Shown: positions 51,945-59,813 of the stretch, one piece after another
Layout of the letters: each line of letters opens with the position of its first letter
Position numbering within the stretch: position 1 is the stretch's first letter
From: Leptobacterium flavescens
GTDB taxonomy: Bacteria; Bacteroidota; Bacteroidia; Flavobacteriales; Flavobacteriaceae
DNA length: 64,000 nt
Direction of reading: 5' to 3'
Assembly: GCF_010671605.1 (NCBI RefSeq)
Contig: NZ_JAABOO010000003.1
Span: 186,001 to 250,000, forward strand
Notes under the pieces: model-generated
The model's input: only the letters and a program-made list of their open reading frames with translations
Told to the model about the DNA's origin: nothing
Databases searched by the model: none
Made by a program: the position numbers and the translations under genes

Positions 51945-52874
51945 TTAAATTTCTAATGTATGTGCGTTATCCGATATAAAATGGATCTCTCCATCTTTAC
52001 TGTATGCGCCCCAATTAATGGTGTCTGTGCTTTTAATGACTTCTCTTATCTCTGCTTCATTCATTAAAAAGAAAGCTGTGGAATATGCATCCGAATAGGC
52101 TGCCTCATCACAGCTTAACCACACTCTTTCGAATTCGGGGGTCTGGTCGTTATTTCCCGTTCTGGGATTAAAAATATGCCGGTCGTTCCAGTAAAAACCG
52201 GATGCGCTTACGGCTGTATCTTTTAGTTTTAATTCTTTTTCGCTTTTCATGCTGGCAATTCCGTATTCCCAAAACGGCTTCCGGTCGGGATGATTCTTTA
52301 CCAGTACGGTACTTTCTCCTGCATTAAGAGCATAGCTGTCTATGCGATGTTCATTCAGGATCAGTGCGATCTGATCCAGGGCATAGCCCTTTCCGATCCC
52401 GCCCAGATCTATTTTAATACCTTCTTTTATACAGTATATTTTCTTCTCATCCGGATCCAGGTAAATGCTTCCCTGTTGCTTTTCCTCAAATACTTCCTTA
52501 ATGGCATTTTTGTATTCGGCCATATTCAGGATCCCTTTTTTAAAGCCTCTGAACACATCCGTTAATTTTGCCATTCCTATATCGAAGATCCCGTTGGTAA
52601 GCTGCATGACCTCTATAGATTTTTTCAGGCAGTCATAGGTTTCGTAATCCAGGAGGAGTTCGGTACCATCCTGCATTTTGTTGATCCTGGAAATATCGCT
52701 GTCGGGAATAAAGCGACTCAGTTTTAATTCGAGTTCATCGATCCTCATAAAGCAGCTTTGTGCCACACTCTGAGCGTATTCCTTATCCTCATGTATTAAC
52801 TGGATGGAAAACTGAGTGGCCATTGCCTGATGTTCGAAATGATGAAGCTGATCCATGGTCTTAACTAAAGTCAC
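51945..52874 (-). CDS. ApbE-like FAD:protein FMN transferase
   Basis: 309 residues. The ApbE features IDLGGIGKGYALDQIALIL and AAYSDAYSTAFFLM (the Asp-Ala metal/FAD-binding region) are present, as is YALNAGESTVLV. ApbE enzymes attach FMN covalently to Thr/Ser of target flavoproteins. No signal peptide or lipobox is visible at the N-terminus, unlike most ApbE proteins; an internal ATG at 52856 does not add one. It is first in the seven-gene sugar operon, facing the GMC gene across a 240-nt regulatory gap. No FMN-binding-domain target is in the window. Confidence 0.88.
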   Translation of the reverse strand: MTLVKTMDQLHHFEHQAMATQFSIQLIHEDKEYAQSVAQSCFMRIDELELKLSRFIPDSDISRINKMQDGTELLLDYETYDCLKKSIEVMQLTNGIFDIGMAKLTDVFRGFKKGILNMAEYKNAIKEVFEEKQQGSIYLDPDEKKIYCIKEGIKIDLGGIGKGYALDQIALILNEHRIDSYALNAGESTVLVKNHPDRKPFWEYGIASMKSEKELKLKDTAVSASGFYWNDRHIFNPRTGNNDQTPEFERVWLSCDEAAYSDAYSTAFFLMNEAEIREVIKSTDTINWGAYSKDGEIHFISDNAHTLEI

Positions 52875-52990
52875 TTTCTACATTAATTTACTGTAGCGAA
52901 AATTTTTTTAAAAAAAATTGAAAAAGGCTCCTTTCGAGGCTCTATTTTTTGGAATTTCTGCCGAAAATGAAAGCGGGCGAAAAAAAGTTT

Positions 52991-53006
52991 TGTTAAAATT
53001 TTAACA
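52991..53006. promoter_or_regulatory. Perfect 16-bp palindrome in the divergent sugar promoter region
   Basis: TGTTAAAATTTTAACA in the AT-rich gap between the ApbE-like and GMC genes. Its symmetry and position suggest a dimeric regulator site. Confidence 0.5.
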
Positions 53007-53007
53007 A

Positions 53008-53021
53008 CGAAAACGTTTTAG
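53008..53021. promoter_or_regulatory. LacI-type operator
   Basis: CGAAAACGTTTTAG is symmetric about the central CG (AAAACGTTTT perfect). It resembles LacI/GalR-family operators and begins 2 nt after the 16-bp palindrome. No LacI-family gene lies in the window. Confidence 0.5.
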
Positions 53022-53114
53022 TACGAAATTCTCAATAAACAAGCCAGATAAATGTAAAAAAATAATTTAATTTTTAATAAATTTCAATAATATTCAAAAA
53101 ACCAATAACATCTT

Positions 53115-54818
53115 ATGTTTTACTATAATGAACCTTTAGAAGAATACGATGCAATAGTGGTTGGAACCGGTATTAGCGGGGGATGGGCGGCAAAAGAGCT
53201 CTGTGAAAAAGGCTTAAAAACCCTGGTTTTGGAGCGTGGCCGTATGGTTAAGCATGTGGAGGACTATCCGACCATGCACAAAGACCCCTGGGAGTTTAAA
53301 AACGGAGGGCAATTACCTCAGGAAGAACTCCAGAAACAACTTAAACAGAACCGAACCGGATATACTACTAACAAGGCACACAATCACTGGTTTGTTAACG
53401 ACCTCGAACACCCTTATAATGAAGACAAGCGATTTGACTGGATGAGAGGGTATCATGTAGGGGGACGTTCCATCATGTGGGGACGTCAGAGTTACAGATT
53501 AAGCGATTTTGATTTTGAAGCGAATGCGAAGGAAGGAGTAGCAGTAGACTGGCCTATAAGATATAAGGACCTGAAGCCCTGGTATGATTACGTAGAGAGT
53601 TATATAGGGGTGAGTGGTGAGAATCTCGGATTACCTCAGCTTCCGGACGGGAATTTCCTTCCGCCTATGGAGCTGAACTGTGTGGAGGATCACCTTAAAC
53701 AATCTATTGCCAGTAATTATAATGACAGAGTACTTACCATAGGAAGAACAGCACATATTACGCAGGGATCCAAACCCGGAAGAAGCCAGTGTCAGTTCAG
53801 GGACCGCTGTATGAGAGGATGTCCGTTTGGAGGATACTTCAGCAGTAACTCCTCTACTTTACCGGCAGCGGCAGAAACGGGAAATATGACCCTTCGCCCT
53901 AATTCGGTGGTTTATGAAGTAATGTATGATAAGGATACAAAGCGTGCCACCGGGGTAAAAGTGATCGATGCGGAAACCATGCAGACCTATGAGTTCAAAG
54001 CCAAGGTTATTTTCCTTTGTGCTTCGGCAGTAGCTTCTGCTTCTATTCTGATGCAATCGGTATCGGAAAGGTTCCCTAACGGAATGGGGAATGATTCCGG
54101 AGAGCTGGGACACAATATTATGGATCACCACTTTAAGGCCGGGGCGGTTGCCAAGTTCGATGGTTTTCAGGATAAGTATTATACGGGAAGACGCCCTAAC
54201 GGGATCTATATTCCAAGATTCCGGAACCTTGGAGGAGATACGGATCAGAAGGATTTCCTCAGAGGATACGGATACCAGGGTGGAGCAAGCCGCCAGGACT
54301 GGTCGGAGAGTATCAGGGAGCTCAGCTACGGAAAAGAGCTGAAAGATGCGATCCTGAAACCCGGAGGCTGGCAGATGGGACTTATGGGATTCGGAGAGAC
54401 CCTTCCGTACCATGAGAACAAAATGTACCTGGATTACAATAAAAAAGACAAATGGGGATTACCTACAATTACCTTTGACGCAGACTTTAAGGAAAACGAA
54501 CTTAAGATGCGTAAGGATATGATAGCTCAGGGGATGGAGATGCTGGATAAGGCAGGATTTAAGGAAATTGAACCCTGGGATGATATCGGAGCCATAGGCC
54601 TCGGGATCCATGAAATGGGAACTGCCCGTATGGGTCGGGATCCTAAAACTTCGGTGCTTAACGCGAATAACCAATTGCATGCGGTGCCTAATGTTTATGT
54701 AACCGACGGAGCGGCGATGACCTCTGCTGCATGTCAGAACCCTTCGCTTACCTATATGGCACTAACGGCAAGGGCCGCAGACCACGCGGTGAAGGAATTA
54801 AAAAAGATGAACCTTTAA
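53115..54818 (+). CDS. GMC-family oxidoreductase, glucoside 3-dehydrogenase-like large subunit
   Basis: 567 residues. The FAD motif VVGTGISGGWAAKEL is at about 15-29. GYHVGGRSIMWGRQSYRLS is the second flavin-contact region. Cysteines at 226, 232 and 236 (CQFRDRCMRGCPFGG) resemble the iron-sulfur ligands of bacterial FAD-glucose dehydrogenases. The C-terminal catalytic residues lie in HEMGTARMG and CQNPSLTYMAL. No signal peptide is present; in two-subunit enzymes of this type the small subunit carries the export signal. The next gene, 10 nt on, is such a subunit. It probably oxidises glycosides at C3 and passes electrons on. Confidence 0.87.
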   Translation: MFYYNEPLEEYDAIVVGTGISGGWAAKELCEKGLKTLVLERGRMVKHVEDYPTMHKDPWEFKNGGQLPQEELQKQLKQNRTGYTTNKAHNHWFVNDLEHPYNEDKRFDWMRGYHVGGRSIMWGRQSYRLSDFDFEANAKEGVAVDWPIRYKDLKPWYDYVESYIGVSGENLGLPQLPDGNFLPPMELNCVEDHLKQSIASNYNDRVLTIGRTAHITQGSKPGRSQCQFRDRCMRGCPFGGYFSSNSSTLPAAAETGNMTLRPNSVVYEVMYDKDTKRATGVKVIDAETMQTYEFKAKVIFLCASAVASASILMQSVSERFPNGMGNDSGELGHNIMDHHFKAGAVAKFDGFQDKYYTGRRPNGIYIPRFRNLGGDTDQKDFLRGYGYQGGASRQDWSESIRELSYGKELKDAILKPGGWQMGLMGFGETLPYHENKMYLDYNKKDKWGLPTITFDADFKENELKMRKDMIAQGMEMLDKAGFKEIEPWDDIGAIGLGIHEMGTARMGRDPKTSVLNANNQLHAVPNVYVTDGAAMTSAACQNPSLTYMALTARAADHAVKELKKMNL

Positions 54819-54828
54819 TATTTCAATA

Positions 54829-55476
54829 ATGGATAGAAGAAAGGCGATAAAGAATTTAGGGCTATCGATGGGGTTTGTAGTAGCAACTCCAACGGTACTG
54901 AGCATATTACAGAGTTGTCAGAATGAAAAATATCCTGCATGGACCCCGCAGTTCTTTTCGGAAGGTGAAGGCAGGACCGTACAGCAACTGGTAGACATTA
55001 TTTTGCCGGTAACAGATACTCCCGGAGGAATTGAGGTAAATGTTCCTCAGTTCGTAGATACTTTTGCTTTTGAGGTTTTTGAACCGGAGCAGCAGGTGCT
55101 GATGAAGAAAGGTCTGGAGGTTTTTACAGCTAAGGCTTTAAGTGCATCAGAAAAGGAAGATGCCTCTAAATTAAAGGCAGAAGATATTGAAGCTGTTCTG
55201 GCAGGATCACTTAAAGTAAGCAAGGAAGAACAGGAAGCTATTTATGAGAAGTTAGGCGAATATATACAGGCTATGGAGGCAGGAGAAGATGCTTCTATTG
55301 ACGATGATACACTAACCTTTGTCTTTTTAGACAATATTCGTTCTCTGGCCATTTTCGGCTATAAGACCAATGAGATTGTCGGGAAAGAAGTACTGGCTTA
55401 TGATCCGGTTCCCGGAAGACAGGAAGGTTGTGTTGATCTAAACGAAACTACCCAGGGTAAAGCTTGGTCTCTTTAA
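54829..55476 (+). CDS. Gluconate 2-dehydrogenase subunit 3-like small subunit
   Basis: 215 residues. The N-terminus MDRRKAIKNLGLSMGFVVA is Tat-like (RRKAIK), and SILQSC may be a lipobox. The family segment FFSEGEGRTVQQLVDIILPVTDTPGGIEVNVPQFVD follows. The C-terminus GYKTNEIVGKEVLAYDPVPGRQEGC is characteristic. It is the chaperone or small subunit that carries the GMC flavoprotein through the Tat pathway and anchors it. It is co-transcribed with the GMC gene and ends at a terminator. Confidence 0.85.
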   Translation: MDRRKAIKNLGLSMGFVVATPTVLSILQSCQNEKYPAWTPQFFSEGEGRTVQQLVDIILPVTDTPGGIEVNVPQFVDTFAFEVFEPEQQVLMKKGLEVFTAKALSASEKEDASKLKAEDIEAVLAGSLKVSKEEQEAIYEKLGEYIQAMEAGEDASIDDDTLTFVFLDNIRSLAIFGYKTNEIVGKEVLAYDPVPGRQEGCVDLNETTQGKAWSL

Positions 55477-55500
55477 TTATAAATTATAGTGTTTTTTAGA

Positions 55501-55533
55501 AAAGCCCTGGCGGTAAAACGTCAGGGCTTTTTG
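55501..55533. terminator. Bidirectional terminator
   Basis: AAAAGCCCTGGCG pairs with CGTCAGGGCTTTT (one G-U), between the convergent small-subunit and azurin genes. Confidence 0.85.
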
Positions 55534-55556
55534 ATTTGAATATATTGAGTAAATAT

Positions 55557-56063
55557 CTATTCTACGATAAATTTTCCCTGCATAAGGCCATAGTGTCCGG
55601 GAAAGCTGCAAAGGAAATCATAAGTACCCTTGGCAGGGGCCTCAAATTCTATAACATCTGTTTCTCCTCCGCCTATTAGTTTGGTATGTACAATAACTTC
55701 GGTAGTGTTTTCCGGGATGTACTCATTATCCCTGGCTGTAGCAGCAACAGTAGCAAATGAAACAAGATCGGTTCCTTGCGTGAGCAGTACAAAATTATGC
55801 CCCATGATCTTCTTGTCAAGCTTACCTGTATGCTTTAGGGTTAAAGTAACTTTCTGCCCGGCTTTTACCCTGATCTCCTTCAAATTGAACTTCATCAGGT
55901 CGTCGGAAACCAACACAATGTTATTGGAAGTCTTATCCTCTTTTGAAGTTTCTGTTTTTTTAGTTCGGTCGTACTGGAATCCTTCTTTTTTCTCTTCTTT
56001 TCCACCACAACTTATCAATAGGGAAAAAACTACAATTGTGGCGGCTTTGTGTAAATTTTTCAT
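55557..56063 (-). CDS. Azurin-like cupredoxin lipoprotein
   Basis: 168 residues. The lipoprotein signal ends LLISC with a Lys/Glu-rich tether. The type-1 copper ligands are the His in MGHNFVLL, then Cys, His and Met in CSFPGHYGLMQG. Azurins shuttle electrons in the periplasm. It lies convergent to the GMC/small-subunit pair, so it is a plausible but unproven electron acceptor for that dehydrogenase. Confidence 0.92.
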   Translation of the reverse strand: MKNLHKAATIVVFSLLISCGGKEEKKEGFQYDRTKKTETSKEDKTSNNIVLVSDDLMKFNLKEIRVKAGQKVTLTLKHTGKLDKKIMGHNFVLLTQGTDLVSFATVAATARDNEYIPENTTEVIVHTKLIGGGETDVIEFEAPAKGTYDFLCSFPGHYGLMQGKFIVE

Positions 56064-56090
56064 AAGGTGATATTTTAGCCTACTAAGATA

Positions 56091-57056
56091 CTAAATAGCG
56101 TTCTCATTAATGAATTCCAGCGCTCTTTTTTCATTGTAATAAACCCTGTTTCCGGCATAAAAACCGACATGGCCTCCGTGATCTGGAATTTCGAGGAACA
56201 AATTGCTGTTTTTTTCCGCTTCCTTCATCGGGAAACACTCTTCGGAGAGAAAAGAATCGTTCCTGGCGTTGAGGATAAGGGTAGGGATCTTTATGTTGTG
56301 CAGATGCGGTAATGAACTGGCTTTTTCGTAATAATCGAGCGCATCCTTAAAGCCGTGAGCCTTTGAAGTGTATACGTCGTCAAAATCCTTTAAGGTTATT
56401 ATTTTACTGATATCGGTACCGTTTATTTTTTCGGGGAACTTTTTTTGTTTCTCTTTCAGTTTTTCAAGCAAATGTTGTTTGAACCTCCTGGCATAAAGGA
56501 AGTTTTTCCTCTTGTGAAGCTCAAGCATCGATCCGTACAGATAACAGGGGACGGATACGGCAATAATGGCTTTTAACTGTTCCGGAATAGGATTCCCTTC
56601 TCCGGCATATTTAAGGCTGAGGTTGCCTCCCAGGCTAAAACCGTTAATATAGATATCCGTATACTTTTTATGGGTTGTTATATGATCCATGATCTCCACC
56701 AGATCTTCGGTAGCCCCGGAATGATAGGACCGGAACAATTTATTCACCTCTCCGCTGCAACTTCTGAGGTTTACGCATACCGCATCGATGCCGTTCTGAT
56801 TAAACAGACGGGCCACCCCGGTTACATACGGGCGCTGTGCATTTCCTTCCAGGCCGTGTATGACCACGATCAGTTTACCCGTTTCCGAAGCGGAGAAACT
56901 CCAGTCCAGGTCTATAAAATCGCCATCGGAAAGATCTATGCGTTCCCGTTCCTGCCGAATCCCGTTAACCTTTCGGACAAGGCCGGAATAGATGGTTGAA
57001 AAATGCCCGTTTTTAAAAAGATGAGGTGGCTTGTAGTCAGATCTGATCAGTGGCAT
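56091..57056 (-). CDS. YheT-family alpha/beta hydrolase
   Basis: 321 residues. The N-terminal YKPPHLFKNGHFSTIYSGL is the conserved start of the family. The nucleophile elbow is NGFSLGGNLSLKYAGEG. The acid lies in LILNARNDSFLSEECFP and the catalytic His in IPDHGGHVGF. YheT members are putative esterases with unclear substrates. No signal peptide, so probably cytoplasmic. It stands alone. Confidence 0.88.
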   Translation of the reverse strand: MPLIRSDYKPPHLFKNGHFSTIYSGLVRKVNGIRQERERIDLSDGDFIDLDWSFSASETGKLIVVIHGLEGNAQRPYVTGVARLFNQNGIDAVCVNLRSCSGEVNKLFRSYHSGATEDLVEIMDHITTHKKYTDIYINGFSLGGNLSLKYAGEGNPIPEQLKAIIAVSVPCYLYGSMLELHKRKNFLYARRFKQHLLEKLKEKQKKFPEKINGTDISKIITLKDFDDVYTSKAHGFKDALDYYEKASSLPHLHNIKIPTLILNARNDSFLSEECFPMKEAEKNSNLFLEIPDHGGHVGFYAGNRVYYNEKRALEFINENAI

Positions 57057-57095
57057 GTATTTAACTTTAAAGGCTCTAAAATAATAAAAGCTCCC

Positions 57096-58205
57096 TTAGT
57101 TGCCGTGTTTTTTACTGATGTATTCTGAAGGCGTCATTTGAGTGTGCTTTTTAAAAGCTCTGTAAAAACTGGCTTTGTTGTTAAATCCGCACTCTTCCCC
57201 GATGGCCTGAATGGAAAGTTTCTCCAGGGTGGCAGAGCACAATAACTCCCGGGCCCTGTCTACACGGTATTTATTGATGATATCGTAAAAACCTGCCTGC
57301 ATACTGTGGTTAAGCACTTGCGAAATATGATGAGAAGGAGTTTCTATGGCTTTTGCCAGATCGCCGATCTTTAAATTGGGATTGAGGTATAGTTCCTCAC
57401 CTTCTATGGCATTCCGTATTCGCTTCTGTATCTGCCGGCTCTGTTCGTCCGATAGCGGAGAGGTCCTGTATTTGTTTTTGTCGCCCAAAGGCAACACCTG
57501 TTTGATGTCTACGATCCAATACCCCAGCAATAATATGCTGATAGATAAAACCCCCGACAGAACGATCTCTGATGTAATGGCAGAAGCTCCCGAAAGGAGG
57601 AAGCCCGTTTGCAGTAAAAGATCTAAAAATGCCAGCAGGATCAGAAGAAGACTGATCCTTTTAAGTAATATACTGTTCTTTTTGTCTTTGCGATGTAGGT
57701 ACACAAAAGAACCGACGGCATATGCAAATAACAGCAGCATATATAAACTGGCGAGGAACCAGTCTGTAAAGGAAACACCTCCCTGAGGCAGGATATTGTA
57801 ATAATAATCGATGAGTTTTTGCTTCTCTTCTATTCCTTGAAAATGAAGGGGCAGATAGAAAACAAACATGATAAGAAAGGGAAGGATATGGATCAGGTAT
57901 ACCGGTTTAAAGCGGAAAGAACTATCCCCGTAACTCCTGACAAAAAAATAGAAGGCGGGACCCACCAGAAAGAGAAGAGGATAACCAAGCCCGAACAAAT
58001 GAGGCCACTGTTTTATCAGTTCTGTGGTGAACAGCAAATAGGTAAAGAGATGTTGAATGAGCCCGAAAATTATAAAGGCGAGAAAATAGCGGGAGAATCC
58101 CAGACCCGAGCTTCTCAGTACCACACTTAAGATAAAGATCCCGATAAGGATAATACCTCCGAGGAAAAAAGTAACGATAAATGAAAAAGACTCTATGCTG
58201 TTCAT
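57096..58205 (-). CDS. 7TM-type AraC-family transcriptional regulator
   Basis: 369 residues from the ATG at 58205; the frame is open to 58277 but the internal start places the first helix at the N-terminus. About seven membrane helices occupy the first 240 residues (FIVTFFLGGIILIGIFIL, FLAIIFGLIQHLFTYLLF-type segments). A C-terminal AraC DNA-binding domain follows (NLKIGDLAKAIETPSHHISQVLNHSMQAGFYDIINKYRV, then IGEECGFNNKASFYRAFKKHTQMTPSEYI). It is a membrane-embedded one-component regulator. The divergent gene at 58351 and the inverted repeat between them are its likely target. Confidence 0.85.
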   Translation of the reverse strand: MNSIESFSFIVTFFLGGIILIGIFILSVVLRSSGLGFSRYFLAFIIFGLIQHLFTYLLFTTELIKQWPHLFGLGYPLLFLVGPAFYFFVRSYGDSSFRFKPVYLIHILPFLIMFVFYLPLHFQGIEEKQKLIDYYYNILPQGGVSFTDWFLASLYMLLLFAYAVGSFVYLHRKDKKNSILLKRISLLLILLAFLDLLLQTGFLLSGASAITSEIVLSGVLSISILLLGYWIVDIKQVLPLGDKNKYRTSPLSDEQSRQIQKRIRNAIEGEELYLNPNLKIGDLAKAIETPSHHISQVLNHSMQAGFYDIINKYRVDRARELLCSATLEKLSIQAIGEECGFNNKASFYRAFKKHTQMTPSEYISKKHGN

Positions 58206-58299
58206 AGTATAAAAATAGTAATGCTTAATTAAACGAGAACTATAGGGAATTTTAAAAAGGTCTCTAAGGAGTTTCAATTAATTAAGAGCGCCTTATTTC

Positions 58300-58332
58300 C
58301 CGGAAAACGCCCTCTTTTCCGGCTTAATTTTA
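58300..58332 (+). promoter_or_regulatory. Inverted-repeat operator and -7 element upstream of the SRPBCC gene
   Basis: CCGGAAAA-N7-TTTTCCGG at 58300-58322 lies directly before TAATTTTA (58325-58332), 7 of 8 positions of TAnnTTTG. A protein bound here would cover the promoter between its -33 and -7 elements. Confidence 0.5.
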
Positions 58333-58350
58333 CCTGAAAACAAAAAGATC

Positions 58351-58911
58351 ATGATACGAAAAATTTTAAAGATCACTGTACTGACCCTCGCCTCCCTTAT
58401 CGTGGCATTGCTGGTCTACGGAGGGATTCAGTACCCTAAGACCAAAGGACTAAATCACTTTACGGCAGAACGGATCGTCCATGCACATGTCGATGAAGTA
58501 TGGGATATTATTTCGGATGTGGGGAATTACCATGAGGTTACCGCAGCCGGAATAGATAAAGTAAGGATACTGGAAGGAAACGGACTCGGGATGAAACGGG
58601 AATGTGCAGACCCTGCCGGAAACAGCTGGGAAGAAGTGTGTACCCTGTGGGAGCCCGGAGTTCAGTTTAAGTTCAGGGTAAATACCGAAAGAGAAGATTA
58701 CAGATTTCCTTTTAAATCCTTATCGGGTTTATGGAGGGTAGATTCTATTGCGCCTACAAGCACCAGGATCTCCCTGGATTTTGCCTATGAATTCGAAAAT
58801 CCCTTTCTGAGCGGTTTCTTTATTTCGGCAGGAAGCAAGCAGGCAGAAGAGGATATGAAGATCTTGCTGGACAACTGGCAACAACTGGCCGAAGGAAATA
58901 CAATCAATTAA
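58351..58911 (+). CDS. SRPBCC-family protein with N-terminal membrane anchor
   Basis: 186 residues. One hydrophobic helix (LKITVLTLASLIVALLVYGGIQ) is followed by a START-like SRPBCC domain: HFTAERIVHAHVDEVWDIISDVGNYHEVTAAGIDKVRILEGNG, then GMKRECADP, WEEVCTLWEPG and LWRVDSIAPTSTRISLDFAYEF. These folds bind lipids or other hydrophobic ligands. It lies 10 nt before a secreted VOC-fusion gene, forming a two-gene unit. The exact ligand is unknown. Confidence 0.8.
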   Translation: MIRKILKITVLTLASLIVALLVYGGIQYPKTKGLNHFTAERIVHAHVDEVWDIISDVGNYHEVTAAGIDKVRILEGNGLGMKRECADPAGNSWEEVCTLWEPGVQFKFRVNTEREDYRFPFKSLSGLWRVDSIAPTSTRISLDFAYEFENPFLSGFFISAGSKQAEEDMKILLDNWQQLAEGNTIN

Positions 58912-58921
58912 AACGAACATT

Positions 58922-59782
58922 ATGAAAAAATCAATCATCATCACACTTTGTGTTTTAAGCTTCCAAATGTATTCGCAGGAAGTTCCGGCCTGGTTTACAG
59001 AAAATATGGAAGCCTCCGTAGGAATATGGATTGCAGATAATTCAGCCTATCAGAATGAGAGAGAACCTTTTGATCAATATCTGATGGAATGGGAATGGGG
59101 AGTTGGTAAACAGAGTATCAACGGAAAACTCTTCGGAATGATAAAGGGGAAAAAACAGCAACTATTCTGGGAATTCAGGCAGTTTTGGGATTTCGACAGA
59201 AAGGAGGGGATCCTTATTCAATACGGAATAGACGGAACCATAGGGAAAGGCCCCTTGCGAATGAGGGATGCCAATATTTCCGAACTAAAGCAGGAGTTCG
59301 TATCTTCAAAAGGTGTAAAAAGTATGCACGGGCACCATTCCGATTTACAGGCCGATGTGCTCACCACCACCTCCTTTGACATTGCGAAGGACGGAAGCTG
59401 GATCAAAAAAAGAATATATAAGTGGAACCGTAAAAAAAATAAAATGGACTTAGGTAATTTTTCGCTTTCCCTGACGGTAAAGGATATTGGGGAATCTATC
59501 TCGTTTTACAAAAAACTGGGCTTTGAGGTCATCGATGGTAACCCCGATCAACGCTGGGTGATCTTAAAGAACAAAGAAAGTAAAATAGGTCTTTTTCAGG
59601 GAATGTTCCCTAAAAACACCCTGACGTTTAATCCCGGAAATAATGCGAGAGAGATCTACAGGAGTATGGATGATAACGGGATCAAAACAGTCATGGCCAA
59701 CGGAATGGATAAAAAAGAAGGCCCTGCATCCTTTATGGTCACCGATCCGGATGGAAATCCGATCTTAATAGATCAGCATTGA
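58922..59782 (+). CDS. Secreted protein: unknown beta domain fused to a VOC (glyoxalase-like) domain
   Basis: 286 residues. A signal peptide (ends FQMYSQ) precedes an N-terminal lipocalin-like domain, residues about 20-175, with GIWIADNSAYQNE and EWEWGVGKQSINGKLFGMIKG. A single VOC domain follows from about 178 to the end, with LSLTVKDIGESISFYKKLGFEVI and FMVTDPDGNPILIDQH. VOC domains of this type are normally cytoplasmic lone proteins; export plus fusion is unusual. It is co-transcribed with the SRPBCC gene and terminated directly after the stop. Confidence 0.78.
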   Translation: MKKSIIITLCVLSFQMYSQEVPAWFTENMEASVGIWIADNSAYQNEREPFDQYLMEWEWGVGKQSINGKLFGMIKGKKQQLFWEFRQFWDFDRKEGILIQYGIDGTIGKGPLRMRDANISELKQEFVSSKGVKSMHGHHSDLQADVLTTTSFDIAKDGSWIKKRIYKWNRKKNKMDLGNFSLSLTVKDIGESISFYKKLGFEVIDGNPDQRWVILKNKESKIGLFQGMFPKNTLTFNPGNNAREIYRSMDDNGIKTVMANGMDKKEGPASFMVTDPDGNPILIDQH

Positions 59783-59786
59783 TAAC

Positions 59787-59813
59787 AAAAAGGGCCTTAA
59801 AGCCCTTTTTTTT
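59787..59813. terminator. Bidirectional terminator
   Basis: AAAAAGGGC-cttaaa-GCCCTTTTT lies between the VOC-fusion gene and the convergent bestrophin gene, whose last codons it touches. Confidence 0.88.
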
